DNA of 64,000 nt, from assembly GCF_033971885.1 (NCBI RefSeq), contig NZ_JALBUS010000007.1:1-64000 (forward strand), in the 5' to 3' direction. Under the pieces are notes generated by a model, which saw only the letters and a program-made list of their open reading frames with translations, was not told where the DNA came from and searched no databases. Position numbers and translations under genes: made by a program. Source of the stretch: Absicoccus intestinalis (lineage in GTDB: Bacteria; Bacillota_I; Bacilli_A; Erysipelotrichales; Erysipelotrichaceae). Shown piece by piece: positions 8,636 through 17,804 of the stretch. Numbering within the stretch: the stretch's first letter is position 1; each line of letters starts with the position of its first letter.

Positions 8636-9373
8636 TTACAACCTATCATTTTCAACAATGACAACCGTACAATTGTCATATCCACCAGCCCGATTGGCTT
8701 TCGAAATGAGTGCCTTTGTTTTTTCTTCCAGACTCATTTGTGGATCTTCGACAATATTTTGGATATCTTTATGGGAGACATATCCATGTAGACCATCACT
8801 CGACAATAATATATATTGAAAGGTGTTTTCTATCTTATGTAGATCAATTTGAAACACATGCCAAACCCCCAATGCATTCGTTAATGTATTTTTTTGTTTA
8901 TGCCAACGTGCTTCTTCTTTGGTGATTTCACCTTTACGCAACAAACGACTCACCACATTGTGATCCTCTGACATTTGGATCAATCCTTCCGCATAATCCG
9001 CGTATACACGAGAATCACCCACATTAAAAATATAAGCAGATTTTTTGGTCATCAGAAAACCAACACATGTCGTTCCCATGCCACGTTCATTTTTATTGTG
9101 TTGCGCTTTATAGTAAATTGCATCATTGGCCTTATTCAAAGTTGTCTGGATCCATTCATCGACTTCATAATCATGATCCAATACAGGAGACTGGATAAAA
9201 GCATCACGAATGGTATGAACGGCAATATGACTGGCTACTTCACCAGCCGCACTGCCACCAATACCATCACAAACAACCGCAATACAGTCACCACGATCAT
9301 TTTCCAGGTAAAAGAAATCATCTTCATTTTCTTGACGTACATTACCTATGTCCGTACTTCCAAATGCTTTCAT
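8636..9373 (-). CDS. stp: PP2C-type protein phosphatase (Stp/PrpC)
   Basis: Metal-dependent Ser/Thr phosphatase that reverses PknB phosphorylation. It has the PP2C motifs TDIGNVRQENEDDF (first metal Asp), CDGIGGSAAGEVAS, FNVGDSRVY and GYDNCTVV. At 245 aa it is a typical bacterial single-domain form. Its ATG overlaps the rlmN stop by 4 bp, and pknB follows 2 bp later, so kinase and phosphatase are made from the same message. Confidence 0.96.
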   Translation of the reverse strand: MKAFGSTDIGNVRQENEDDFFYLENDRGDCIAVVCDGIGGSAAGEVASHIAVHTIRDAFIQSPVLDHDYEVDEWIQTTLNKANDAIYYKAQHNKNERGMGTTCVGFLMTKKSAYIFNVGDSRVYADYAEGLIQMSEDHNVVSRLLRKGEITKEEARWHKQKNTLTNALGVWHVFQIDLHKIENTFQYILLSSDGLHGYVSHKDIQNIVEDPQMSLEEKTKALISKANRAGGYDNCTVVIVENDRL

Positions 9374-10416
9374 TGACCCAATCCTTTCTTGATTTCATTG
9401 ATTCGTAATTGCCCACAAGCCGCATCGATATCTTGTCCATGTTCTTTGCGAATCGTACAACGAACATTATTTTTCATCAAAAGATCATAAAAAACCATCG
9501 CTTCTTGTCTGGTCACACTTTTGAATTGTTTCTCATCCACGGAATTATATGGAATCAAATTGACATATGCATTCAATCCATGGAGCAGTTGTGATAATTG
9601 TCTTGCATGTTGTGGCTGATCATTGACACCTTTTAATAAAATATATTCAAATGTCAAACGACGATTGTTCTCTTGACCATAATATCGAATGGCTTTCATC
9701 AATTCCGATAAGGGATACGCTTGATTGATGGGCATCAATTTGGATCGTAATTCATCATTGGGTGCATGCAAACTAATGGCTAAGTTATATTGGGTGTGTT
9801 CATCCGCAAATTCATAAATGCGTGGAACAACACCACACGTAGAAATCGTGATATGACGTGACCCAATCCCTAAGCCACGATCATGATTCACAGTGGCTAA
9901 AAAATTCATCACATTCTCATAATTATCAAAAGGTTCTCCGGTTCCCATCACGACAATGTGGCTTAAGCGTTGTCCTTCTTTATCCAATTCTCGTTGAATA
10001 TTCAAAAACTGGGCAACCATTTCCCCACTGGTCAGATTGCGTCGTTTTTTGGTTAGACCACTCGCACAGAAAGCACAGCCCATGTTACAACCCACCTGAC
10101 TTGAAACACAAACACTTCGGCCATAATCAAACACCATCATAACGGATTCCAACAACGAACCATCTTCGGTTTGAAAGAGAAATTTGGTGGTGCCATCAAA
10201 AGACACTTGTTTTTTAACTACCTTCAATGGATCGATCACAAATCGTTCCTTTAAGATTGATCGTGTTTCTTTGGATAAATTGGTCATCGCATCCACATCG
10301 GTCACTCGTTCCCGATACAGCCACTGAAAGATCTGATGACCGCGAAATCGCTTCCATCCCATCGATTGTGCGAAATCACCCATTTGTTCATAATTCAAGT
10401 CGTATAAGCTTTGCAT
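9370..10416 (-). CDS. rlmN: Dual-specificity 23S rRNA/tRNA adenine-C2 methyltransferase RlmN
   Basis: Radical-SAM enzyme that methylates A2503 of 23S rRNA and A37 of some tRNAs. The cluster motif CNMGCAFC (cysteines at about 110, 114 and 117) and the GTGEPFDN segment are clear, and the C-terminal catalytic Cys region (DIDAACGQLR) is present. I place the start at 10416 (MQSLYDL) because AAAGGAGGCAGC directly precedes it. That gives 348 aa, the normal length. It lies 26 bp after rsmB and overlaps stp. Confidence 0.96.
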   Translation of the reverse strand: MQSLYDLNYEQMGDFAQSMGWKRFRGHQIFQWLYRERVTDVDAMTNLSKETRSILKERFVIDPLKVVKKQVSFDGTTKFLFQTEDGSLLESVMMVFDYGRSVCVSSQVGCNMGCAFCASGLTKKRRNLTSGEMVAQFLNIQRELDKEGQRLSHIVVMGTGEPFDNYENVMNFLATVNHDRGLGIGSRHITISTCGVVPRIYEFADEHTQYNLAISLHAPNDELRSKLMPINQAYPLSELMKAIRYYGQENNRRLTFEYILLKGVNDQPQHARQLSQLLHGLNAYVNLIPYNSVDEKQFKSVTRQEAMVFYDLLMKNNVRCTIRKEHGQDIDAACGQLRINEIKKGLGQ

Positions 10417-10442
10417 GCTGCCTCCTTTGATACATTTCAATA

Positions 10443-11645
10443 TTATACCAAATTCTTGCTTTTTTGCATCTTTGCCATAAAAAAACCATCATGCATTGAA
10501 TTTGGAAAAATCGTTTTTTGCGACAATAAAATAAATTCTGGATGTGAAGCCAAAAAACGATCCACTTGTTTTTCATTTTCTTTCTTATTGAGCGTACAAG
10601 TCGAATAGACCAGAATACCGCCATTGACCACATGTGTACTGGCACAAGAAAGAATTTGTGCCTGTAATGGGATCAATGTATCCATATCACTTGGCTGCAT
10701 ATGAAGTTTAATGTCTGGTTTACGTGCCAATACACCATATCCACTACAAGGAACATCACATAAGACCTTAGAATACATGCCCAATCCATTCAATTTTGTC
10801 GCATCACCCACTTGTGCATGAATGCAAGATAATCCCAATCGTTTGGCATCTTGTTGGATCAATTGAACACGGTGCGCATGAATATCGATACAATCGATGT
10901 GTCCTTCATCCTTCATCCTTTCTGCCATGGCCATCGCTTTTGTTCCCGGTGCACTGCAACAATCCAATACCCGATCTCCAGCTTGTACATCCATAAATTG
11001 GGCAATCGCTAAAGAGCCGCGATCCTGGACACTAATCTTTCCTGATATATATAAGGGATCGGATGTGATATCATGGCCGATATAAATATCCGGACTTTTG
11101 ATCGTTTTGTATTGTGCGATCTCTTCTTTATCCATGCGTAATGGATTACATCGAATCGTCACTGGCAAGATCTGACAAGAGCAGCGAGCCATGTTTTCGG
11201 CTTGTGTTTTTCCATATTGTTTGGTCCACATTTTTACGACCCAAGATGGACACGATGTTTCAAACGCAATCGGATCCTTTTCATTTTCCAGTGGTTTTAC
11301 TTGATGAAGGATCGCATTCACAAAGCCTTTCGATCGAGGTTGTATCAAACCGGCTAAATTGACCGCATCATTGATGATAGCATAAGCCGGCACTTTATCT
11401 AAAAACAACAATTGATAGGTGCTCATGGTCAATAAAACGGCGATTTTGTCATTGACTTTGCGTTTGGCATAGATTTGCCAACACGCTTCGCAATACGACC
11501 AACTTTGGATCGTACCATAAAATATCCGTGTGGCCAGATTTCGATCTTTTGGATCACACGATTTTAAATGTTTCCGCAAATATAAATTTGAATATTCTCC
11601 ATGTAGTTTGACTGCAATCAATGCACGTAAGATCCATTCTCGCAT
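10443..11645 (-). CDS. rsmB: 16S rRNA (cytosine-C5) methyltransferase RsmB
   Basis: Methylates C967 of 16S rRNA. An N-terminal NusB-like RNA-binding domain (about residues 1-140) is followed by a SAM-dependent methyltransferase domain with CCSAPGTKAMAMAE (SAM loop), DVPCSGYGVLARKPD (motif IV, PC dipeptide) and YSTCTLNKKENE (motif VI, catalytic Cys). The start at 11645 (MREWILRALIAV) is supported by GGAGGAATAAA immediately upstream, inside the priA 3' end. Length is 400 aa. Part of the priA-to-thiN operon. Confidence 0.95.
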   Translation of the reverse strand: MREWILRALIAVKLHGEYSNLYLRKHLKSCDPKDRNLATRIFYGTIQSWSYCEACWQIYAKRKVNDKIAVLLTMSTYQLLFLDKVPAYAIINDAVNLAGLIQPRSKGFVNAILHQVKPLENEKDPIAFETSCPSWVVKMWTKQYGKTQAENMARCSCQILPVTIRCNPLRMDKEEIAQYKTIKSPDIYIGHDITSDPLYISGKISVQDRGSLAIAQFMDVQAGDRVLDCCSAPGTKAMAMAERMKDEGHIDCIDIHAHRVQLIQQDAKRLGLSCIHAQVGDATKLNGLGMYSKVLCDVPCSGYGVLARKPDIKLHMQPSDMDTLIPLQAQILSCASTHVVNGGILVYSTCTLNKKENEKQVDRFLASHPEFILLSQKTIFPNSMHDGFFMAKMQKSKNLV

Positions 11646-11646
11646 T

Positions 11647-13752
11647 TTATTCCTCCAATAATATCGGATACATATTGATATCGACATTTCCCTTCATGGC
11701 TTTCGCAATCTGCCATACACAATCATGCAAAGTGTTTTGATTCCTTGCTTTTAAGACCAGACGATAGCGGACCTTTTTCTGTCGCATGGATATTTCCACA
11801 GGACCTAATACTTTTACCGAAACCGCCATTGCTTTTGCTTGGGATGCTTTTTTCATCGCTCGAGCTGGATCACTATCCGAAAAAATCAACGTGCACATGT
11901 ATACGTAAGGTGGATACATACCAAGATGACGAAATTGCATTTCTTGTTTAAAAAATCGTTTATAATCATGATAACGTACACAGCGCATCACATATTGATC
12001 CGGATCAAAGGTCTGGATATAGACTTCGCCTTGCTGGGATTGCCGACCAGAGCGTCCCGAAGCCTGCTCCAATAGATCATAGGCTAATTCATTGGAAGAA
12101 AAATCCAATCGAGCTAAGCCACTATCGGCATTGATGATCCCAACCAGACTGACACGGGCAAAATCCAATCCCTTCGCAACCATCTGGGTTCCTAATAAAA
12201 TATCGCCGGATCGTTCAAATTCTTGTAACAACTTTTGATGGGCCTTTTTTTTACGAGTCGTATCTGCATCCATACGAACGACATGGGCTGATGGAAAAAG
12301 CGAATGAAGTTGTTCTTCAAGTTTTTCGGTTCCCATGCTCGACTGATAGAAATGATGTCCGCCACATGTAGGACAGCTATCCGTATACGCAAAGGTCCTC
12401 CCACAACAATGACACATCAATACATGATCTTTTTTATGATAAGACAAAGCCAGCCCGCAATCAGGACAGGTCATGGTCTGGCCACAATCCATACAGCGCA
12501 TGATGGGCAGATATCCTCTGCGATTTAATAATAAGATGGTTTGTTCCTGATGCGTGAATCGAGTCGAAATCGCATCCAACAAATCTTGGGATAAGCCTGC
12601 CTGACTCTTTTGGGTCTTCATATCCACTAAGTGGATCGTTGGCATCGAAACGGAAATACGATGGGTCAATTCAACCAAATGATAGACCCCTTTATAGGCA
12701 CGGGCATACGAATCCAAACTTGGCGTGGCACTGGCCAGCACCACTTTGCATCCATGATACTGAGCACGCCATTTTACGATATCACGCGTATGATAACGAG
12801 GCATATTTTCTTGTTTATAGGAAGCATCGTGTTCTTCATCCATCAGGATCAGGCCTAAATTTGAAAAAGGCATGAAGACGGCTGAACGAGTTCCAATGAC
12901 AATGTCCACTTTATTCTCTTTTACCAGACGGTATTGATCATATTTTTCCTGCGCATTCAATTGGGAATGATAGATCGCAATTCGATTTCCAAAACGGGCC
13001 GATACGCGATCGATCATCATGGGTGTAAGACCAATTTCTGGTACTAAGAAAAGAACTTGTTTGCCTGTTGCCAAAACTTGCTGGGCAAGTTGTAAAAAGA
13101 CTTCGGTCTTTCCCGAACCGGTCACACCATGTAATAAGAAAATCGTATCGGATGATGTCGAGATCGTGGCGACGGCTTGTTTCTGTTCCGGTGTCAAAGT
13201 AAAAGCATGATCTGGATGGGTAGACACAATTTTTGACATGCCTTTTGGTCTTTGTTCAACCATAATGTATCCCTGGTCGATCAATCGTTGCGTCATGGTG
13301 CGTGATCGTTTACGCAATTGGGATAGTTTACATGGAAAAGATAGGGAAGCTAAAAAAGCAGCTTGTTTGGGTGTTAAAGAACCCGATCCCTTCCCTGCCA
13401 TAGCCCATTGTTCATAAACGATCGGTCGATGGGTCGAGGATGGTTTCAAGGCTGGTGGCAACATCGTTTTTAAACAGCTTATTTTTGAAGTCACATAATG
13501 ATCGGCCATCCACGAGGCAAGCTGAAGCAATTCTGGATCCAACAAAGGTTCGGGATCCAATACTTCAAGTACTGATTTCACATTTTCTAGATCACATTGA
13601 TCACAAATCGCATCGACAAAGCCAATCAAAGTTTGATGGCCAAAGGGCACTTTGACACGACTTCCTATGGATACTTCCTGATCGGTTTGATACGTGAAGG
13701 TTTGATTTAGAGATAAACTATTATGTTCGATATAGACTTGCACATAATTCAT
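11647..13752 (-). CDS. priA: Primosomal protein N' (PriA helicase)
   Basis: 3'-5' superfamily-2 DNA helicase that restarts stalled replication forks. An N-terminal DNA-binding domain is followed by the Walker A motif VTGSGKTE (about residue 210-217), the DEEH box, and a cysteine cluster that binds two zincs (CMDC, CPDC, CHCC, CPTC) before the C-terminal helicase lobe. I use the ATG at 13752 (MNYVQVYIEHNSL), where family members begin, giving 701 aa. The ribosome site there is weak and the frame stays open to 13824, so the start is less sure. First recognisable gene of the block; def and fmt, often next to it, are absent. Confidence 0.93.
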   Translation of the reverse strand: MNYVQVYIEHNSLSLNQTFTYQTDQEVSIGSRVKVPFGHQTLIGFVDAICDQCDLENVKSVLEVLDPEPLLDPELLQLASWMADHYVTSKISCLKTMLPPALKPSSTHRPIVYEQWAMAGKGSGSLTPKQAAFLASLSFPCKLSQLRKRSRTMTQRLIDQGYIMVEQRPKGMSKIVSTHPDHAFTLTPEQKQAVATISTSSDTIFLLHGVTGSGKTEVFLQLAQQVLATGKQVLFLVPEIGLTPMMIDRVSARFGNRIAIYHSQLNAQEKYDQYRLVKENKVDIVIGTRSAVFMPFSNLGLILMDEEHDASYKQENMPRYHTRDIVKWRAQYHGCKVVLASATPSLDSYARAYKGVYHLVELTHRISVSMPTIHLVDMKTQKSQAGLSQDLLDAISTRFTHQEQTILLLNRRGYLPIMRCMDCGQTMTCPDCGLALSYHKKDHVLMCHCCGRTFAYTDSCPTCGGHHFYQSSMGTEKLEEQLHSLFPSAHVVRMDADTTRKKKAHQKLLQEFERSGDILLGTQMVAKGLDFARVSLVGIINADSGLARLDFSSNELAYDLLEQASGRSGRQSQQGEVYIQTFDPDQYVMRCVRYHDYKRFFKQEMQFRHLGMYPPYVYMCTLIFSDSDPARAMKKASQAKAMAVSVKVLGPVEISMRQKKVRYRLVLKARNQNTLHDCVWQIAKAMKGNVDINMYPILLEE

Positions 13753-13872
13753 GATTTTATTATCTGATTTGTGAGTAGAACTGTCAAATATCATGACAAA
13801 TGATAAAACTATTCGATCCATCATGAAGTTTCAAAATGCGCATGAGTTTATAGATACAAGCTTTTAGAATGC

Positions 13873-13898
13873 AAAAAAAAGCTGCCGCGAAAGACAGC
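13873..13898 (-). terminator. Rho-independent terminator of the DUF4438 gene
   Basis: Minus-strand stem GCTGTC/GGCAGC (13893-13898 with 13881-13886, one G-T pair) followed by a T8 run. It separates the DUF4438 gene from priA, so priA needs its own promoter in 13753-13870. Confidence 0.7.
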
Positions 13899-13905
13899 AC
13901 ATCTT

Positions 13906-14769
13906 TTATCGTTTCAATAAAGCATCTTTATATTGGACCAAATTTGCCTGGGCTTCTATAACTGGTTCAATAGCTGGTGTTGCACTTGTGGCAACAATGG
14001 TTAATCCAGGTCCATGCCCACTGGTAAAAGAATCACTATGTACGACAACGCCAATGGTTATAGCTCCCTGTTTATAATGCGGTCCATACGTACTGTCGTG
14101 ATCTTTAATGGCCACGAAATCCCCAAAGCGAAGTTGATTGATTCCATAGATGTCATTCGCTTTTTTATCTTGGGTCATGATATCGTAATCGCCTTCCATC
14201 ATCGTATCACTCCCTAAACCGGCACCCATTAAATAGGGTGGTAATACGCACACAACCGGAAATTGAATGGTCGTTTTGGTTTCTTGGATGGGAATTTGCT
14301 CGAAAAGATCCGGATCGATATTCATCATATACACATCTTTATGGTCCAAAAGTTTTAATCCTTGTCCATACGCTTTCACTAAGAATTGTTCATGACCTGT
14401 CATTTTTTCAATCGCTTCTGGCGGAAAGTAACACATGGTATGATCTACCCCACCATGGGTTCCGGTCACGATGCCTTTGGATCCCTGTGCTGGACCAGAT
14501 AGACAAATGACTTCATTGCCAATACAGGCTAAGGTTTCAAGGGCATGGTTTTCACGATCACTGGGATTGGCAATCGTAACACCGGGTTCGACATGGTCTC
14601 CCGCAATACCCATACAAGCGTCGCCAATGGCATGGGAATATACAATTCCACCAGTTCCTACAGGTAATCGGCCTTTCCCATCATAGCCAACATAAAAATG
14701 TCCCATACGGGGATGATCCACTTGTCCATTCACAGCTATTTTTACTAATTGATCTCGATTGATTCGCAT
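13906..14769 (-). CDS. DUF4438 domain-containing protein
   Basis: The 287-aa soluble protein matches the conserved DUF4438 family in my recollection of its motifs: RMGHFYVGYDGKGRLPVGTGG, GTHGGVDHTMCYFP, VVCVLPPYLMGAGLGSD, and a C-terminal GPGLTIVATS. Structures exist for members of this family but no established biochemical role. It has a strong ribosome site (GGAGGAAATAAAG-ATG) and lies 2 bp after the RNA methyltransferase gene, so the two are probably cotranscribed. Function unknown. Confidence 0.8.
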   Translation of the reverse strand: MRINRDQLVKIAVNGQVDHPRMGHFYVGYDGKGRLPVGTGGIVYSHAIGDACMGIAGDHVEPGVTIANPSDRENHALETLACIGNEVICLSGPAQGSKGIVTGTHGGVDHTMCYFPPEAIEKMTGHEQFLVKAYGQGLKLLDHKDVYMMNIDPDLFEQIPIQETKTTIQFPVVCVLPPYLMGAGLGSDTMMEGDYDIMTQDKKANDIYGINQLRFGDFVAIKDHDSTYGPHYKQGAITIGVVVHSDSFTSGHGPGLTIVATSATPAIEPVIEAQANLVQYKDALLKR

Positions 14770-14771
14770 CT

Positions 14772-15485
14772 TTATTTCCTCCTTTGTCGCATGATTTCAA
14801 ACCCAAATACTGCACAAGCACTCGATGTATCAAGCGCATTGCGAAACTCTCTTCCATATTCAATATATACATTTTGAGTGGCATGATCTAATAGGGTTCG
14901 ACTAATTCCTCGATAGGCACCGCCAATCGCTATACAACATGTTTTTGGAAATATCACCTCATATAAACTTTGTGCTTGGTTTCGATAGGCACAATATAGA
15001 GGAATTCCGTTTGTCCTTATATATTGAATAAAAGCCTTATCATTTTCAACCATATAAATGGGCAATTTTTCAAACGCACCGGCACTCGATCGAAGAATGA
15101 TCGTTTCGGCATGTTGCCAATCTCGTAAAGGCAAGATCAAACCATCACATCCAGCTGCATATAAGGTGCGGCAGACACTACCTAAATTATATGGATCTTC
15201 TAAACCATCAATATAGACGCTCCATCCATCCATTTTAGGGGGTTTTTCAAATTGTCTGGTCTTGGCTTTAAGCAGCATGCCCCCATGCGTTTTTGAAGTG
15301 GCCATTTGATCTAATTGATGGCGATCCATCATTTCTACTTTACAATTTTTTTGTCGGGCCAAATGAATGATATAATGAAAATCCTTTGTGCGTTTTTTCT
15401 TATCGACGTATAAATAACTACAAATGCGGTTGGGATTTTCTAAGATGGCCTTGCATGAAATCGTTCCTTCGTATAATTTGTCCAT
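14772..15485 (-). CDS. SpoU/TrmH-family RNA 2'-O-methyltransferase
   Basis: The 237-aa protein has the SpoU layout: a small N-terminal substrate-binding region (about 1-75) and a knotted SAM domain (about 85-237). Motif 1 is DGLEDPYNLGSVCRT with the catalytic Arg. Motif 3 at the C-terminus (EFRNALDTSSACAVFGFEI) keeps the Asn and Ser that ends the knot. Motif 2 reads AIGGAYRGIS instead of the common GNEGxGxS form, so SAM contacts may differ. No good ribosome site precedes the ATG. The exact RNA target (rRNA or tRNA) cannot be assigned. Confidence 0.85.
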   Translation of the reverse strand: MDKLYEGTISCKAILENPNRICSYLYVDKKKRTKDFHYIIHLARQKNCKVEMMDRHQLDQMATSKTHGGMLLKAKTRQFEKPPKMDGWSVYIDGLEDPYNLGSVCRTLYAAGCDGLILPLRDWQHAETIILRSSAGAFEKLPIYMVENDKAFIQYIRTNGIPLYCAYRNQAQSLYEVIFPKTCCIAIGGAYRGISRTLLDHATQNVYIEYGREFRNALDTSSACAVFGFEIMRQRRK

Positions 15486-15503
15486 AAAATTATTATATAT
15501 GTT

Positions 15504-15531
15504 TTGAAACTATTCTTCTAGATGATAAAAT
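15504..15531 (+). promoter_or_regulatory. Predicted sigma-A promoter for the 15553 gene
   Basis: TTGAAA (15504-15509) and TAAAAT (15526-15531) with 16-bp spacing, 22 bp before the start codon, in the divergent spacer. Confidence 0.5.
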
Positions 15532-15552
15532 AACTCCGTGTGAGGTGATAAC

Positions 15553-16659
15553 ATGCACGTTCGTTTCGACAATGAAATGAAGAAAAAAATAATCGTATAT
15601 TCTTTATCCCTGATCATTGCGTTTGTCATTGGCATTATCATTTATAATTGTGGCACGATCGTCAAGGGAATCCAAACTTTTACGGCAGCTGCATCCCCCT
15701 TTATTTTTGGATTGGGATTAGCCATTGTCTTGCGCATTCCTGTGCGTTGGTTAGAAAAATCATTATTTAAGAATTTTGAGAAAAAAAGACTTTGGTCTGC
15801 TTTGGTAGTATTTTTGATCTTTATCTTTTTATTGATCTTAGTTATTTCTATGATCCTTCCGAATTTGATTCATTCCATTCAACAATTATTGACGAATCAA
15901 AAAATGTTTCAGTCCAATATCAAATTTTATATCAAACAAATTGAACAAAATATGCATATTGATCTATCCAATGCCGAAGCGTATATGACCGGTCGTTTAT
16001 CGAAATTGGTATCGGAAAACTTAAACAAGATTGCCAGTTATTCTGTTGCTGCTGTCCGGTTTATCATCAATACGATCTTAGCCATCGTTTCCGCTTTCTA
16101 CATCATTTTGGATAAAGAATCACTTTGTAAAACATTCAAACGTTTGACCTATGCCCTTTTTCCAGAAGGCATTGCGAATCATTTGGTTCATTTTACCCAT
16201 ACGACAAGAGATGTCTTTGATAGTTTCATCATTGGCAATATCATTGACTCCACGATCATTGGTATCATTTGTTACATAGGTACCACCCTTTTTCACTTGC
16301 CATATGCACAAATGATTTCATTTACGGTTGGCATTACCAATTTGATTCCGGTTTTTGGACCATTCTTGGGCGCTATTCCCAGTGCCATTTTATTGGTGTT
16401 GATCAATCCCATTTATTCTTTGATCTTCTTGATCTTCATTTTTATTCTTCAGCAATTTGATGGCAATATCTTAAAGCCTCTGGTATTGGGCGATCAATTA
16501 GGTCTTTCTGGATTCTGGATCTTATTCTCGGTAACTGTCGGTGGCGGGCTTTATGGCGTCATTGGTATGTTCCTGGGTGTTCCTGTTTTTGCACTCATTT
16601 ATCGAACGTTACAGGAATTTACCGATAATAAGCTCAATGAAAAGAGATTGGAACCATAA
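15553..16659 (+). CDS. AI-2E transporter family (PerM-type) permease
   Basis: The 368-aa integral membrane protein has about eight hydrophobic segments: two or three at the N-terminus, a long amphipathic middle (about 110-170), and a C-terminal bundle containing LIPVFGPFLGAIPS and the closing GVIGMFLGVPVFALIYRTL, both typical of the family. Members export or exchange small solutes; autoinducer-2 transport is proven only for some, so the substrate here is unknown. Good start: GAGGTGATAAC-ATG, with a promoter upstream and a terminator after it, so it is monocistronic. Confidence 0.9.
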   Translation: MHVRFDNEMKKKIIVYSLSLIIAFVIGIIIYNCGTIVKGIQTFTAAASPFIFGLGLAIVLRIPVRWLEKSLFKNFEKKRLWSALVVFLIFIFLLILVISMILPNLIHSIQQLLTNQKMFQSNIKFYIKQIEQNMHIDLSNAEAYMTGRLSKLVSENLNKIASYSVAAVRFIINTILAIVSAFYIILDKESLCKTFKRLTYALFPEGIANHLVHFTHTTRDVFDSFIIGNIIDSTIIGIICYIGTTLFHLPYAQMISFTVGITNLIPVFGPFLGAIPSAILLVLINPIYSLIFLIFIFILQQFDGNILKPLVLGDQLGLSGFWILFSVTVGGGLYGVIGMFLGVPVFALIYRTLQEFTDNKLNEKRLEP

Positions 16660-16683
16660 GCAAGCATATGACTTGCTTTTTTT
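16658..16683 (+). terminator. Rho-independent terminator
   Basis: Stem AAGCAAG (16658-16664) / CTTGCTT (16672-16678) plus T run. It overlaps the stop codon of the upstream permease and touches the next gene's possible GTG start. Confidence 0.75.
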
Positions 16684-17613
16684 GTGGAATTCCGTATGAT
16701 GAAAGTTATGAAATTTTTGATTGATATCTTCATAGAATGTGTCCATGATACATGGGCCATGTTACCGCTTTTATTTATTACCTACTGTATCATCGAGCTC
16801 TTTGAACGGAAGCAAACATCGGCTTCGGATGAAAAGATCTTCTTTGGTCTACAACGCTTTGGTCCATTGATTGGTGCTCTTGTGGGATTGATCCCGCAAT
16901 GTGGTTTTAGTGTTTTAGCTGCCATGCTCTTTGTGCAAAGAAATATCACCTTAGGAACTTTGGTTGCTGTCATGATTGCCACCAGTGATGAAGCGATACC
17001 CATCCTTTTAAGCAATCCAGACCTCTATTCAACCCTTGGTTTTGTGTTGGTTGGCAAGTTTGTCACAGGTATTGTCGTTGGCTATCTGGTTGATTTCCTC
17101 TTGCGAAACCAACAACACATTATTCGTTTTGAAGAAATGGAAGAAGAAGACAGTGATGCCTATGCTGAGTACGATGATGACCAATCCAGTGCGGCTGTGA
17201 ATGGGTGTAACTGTTGCTATCCCGATTATCCATTGCCATTCAGTGCTTTATTACGATCCTTACGTATTTTTGGATTCTTATTTGTGACAAGCTTTATCAT
17301 TAGTTTGTTGATCGAATGGCTTGGACCACAAACGATTCAAAACGTACTCTTGGATCATTCCCTTTTTCAACCGATTTTATCCGCTTGTATTGGGTTTATT
17401 CCCAATTGTGCAGCCACCATTGTATTGGCGCAATTGTATGCTGCCGGAACATTGAGTTTAGGCTCTTTATTTAGTGGTCTTGTGACCAATTCTGGATTGG
17501 CTCTATTGGTCTTGATTCGTTATGGCGAAAGAAAAAGAAATCTGATTCGAGTCATCCTTATTCTTTTCTTGACCGGTGTGATCACGGGAATTGGTTTGAC
17601 CCTATTTATATAG
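16684..17613 (+). CDS. Putative 10-TM heavy-metal/manganese exporter (ArsP_2/DUF2899-like)
   Basis: The 309-aa membrane protein consists of two similar halves, each with a Pro-Asn/Gln-Cys motif: GLIPQCGFSVLAAMLF (about 61-76) and GFIPNCAATIVLAQLY in the second half. A central acidic and Cys-rich loop (EEEDSDAYAEYDDD, then NGCNCCY) is a likely metal-binding site. The pattern fits the putative 10-TM heavy-metal exporter family, some of which are annotated as manganese transporters. Substrate not proven. Start uncertain: GTG at 16684 or ATG at 16696, both with weak ribosome sites close behind the terminator. Confidence 0.75.
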   Translation: MEFRMMKVMKFLIDIFIECVHDTWAMLPLLFITYCIIELFERKQTSASDEKIFFGLQRFGPLIGALVGLIPQCGFSVLAAMLFVQRNITLGTLVAVMIATSDEAIPILLSNPDLYSTLGFVLVGKFVTGIVVGYLVDFLLRNQQHIIRFEEMEEEDSDAYAEYDDDQSSAAVNGCNCCYPDYPLPFSALLRSLRIFGFLFVTSFIISLLIEWLGPQTIQNVLLDHSLFQPILSACIGFIPNCAATIVLAQLYAAGTLSLGSLFSGLVTNSGLALLVLIRYGERKRNLIRVILILFLTGVITGIGLTLFI

Positions 17614-17638
17614 TGTGATACTATACGTCTAGACATTA

Positions 17639-17737
17639 AGCAGAGTAAGATCCCATGCGTAAAGTGCCATCTGAACAGGGAGTTGACAGATGGACGAAAA
17701 GTAGTAACTTGCGATATCGGATCTGCATCCCGCTGCT
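17639..17737 (+). ncRNA. Tetrahydrofolate (THF, class I) riboswitch aptamer
   Basis: Upstream of folT. The outer helix AGCAG (17639-17643) / CTGCT (17733-17737) encloses the conserved elements of the THF-I aptamer: GAGTA after the first strand, AGATCC pairing with GGATCT, GCGTaAAGTG, a CATCTG/CAGATG hairpin arm, and TGCATCC before the closing strand. The order and these strings match the known aptamer from folT leaders. It should sense reduced folates and lower expression of folT-folC. Confidence 0.88.
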
Positions 17738-17753
17738 ACATATTCTGGTATCC

Positions 17754-17798
17754 AACCTCCTTATGTAGTAAAAGGACCTATACTGCACAAAGGAGGTT
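17754..17798 (+). promoter_or_regulatory. Shine-Dalgarno-sequestering hairpin of the THF riboswitch
   Basis: AACCTCCTT (17754-17762) is fully complementary to AAGGAGGTT (17790-17798), which contains the folT ribosome site. The stem continues inward with TGTAGTA/TACTGCA (one G-T pair). This long hairpin would hide the ribosome site and is the probable translational expression platform. Confidence 0.8.
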
Positions 17799-17804
17799 TT
17801 TCTA

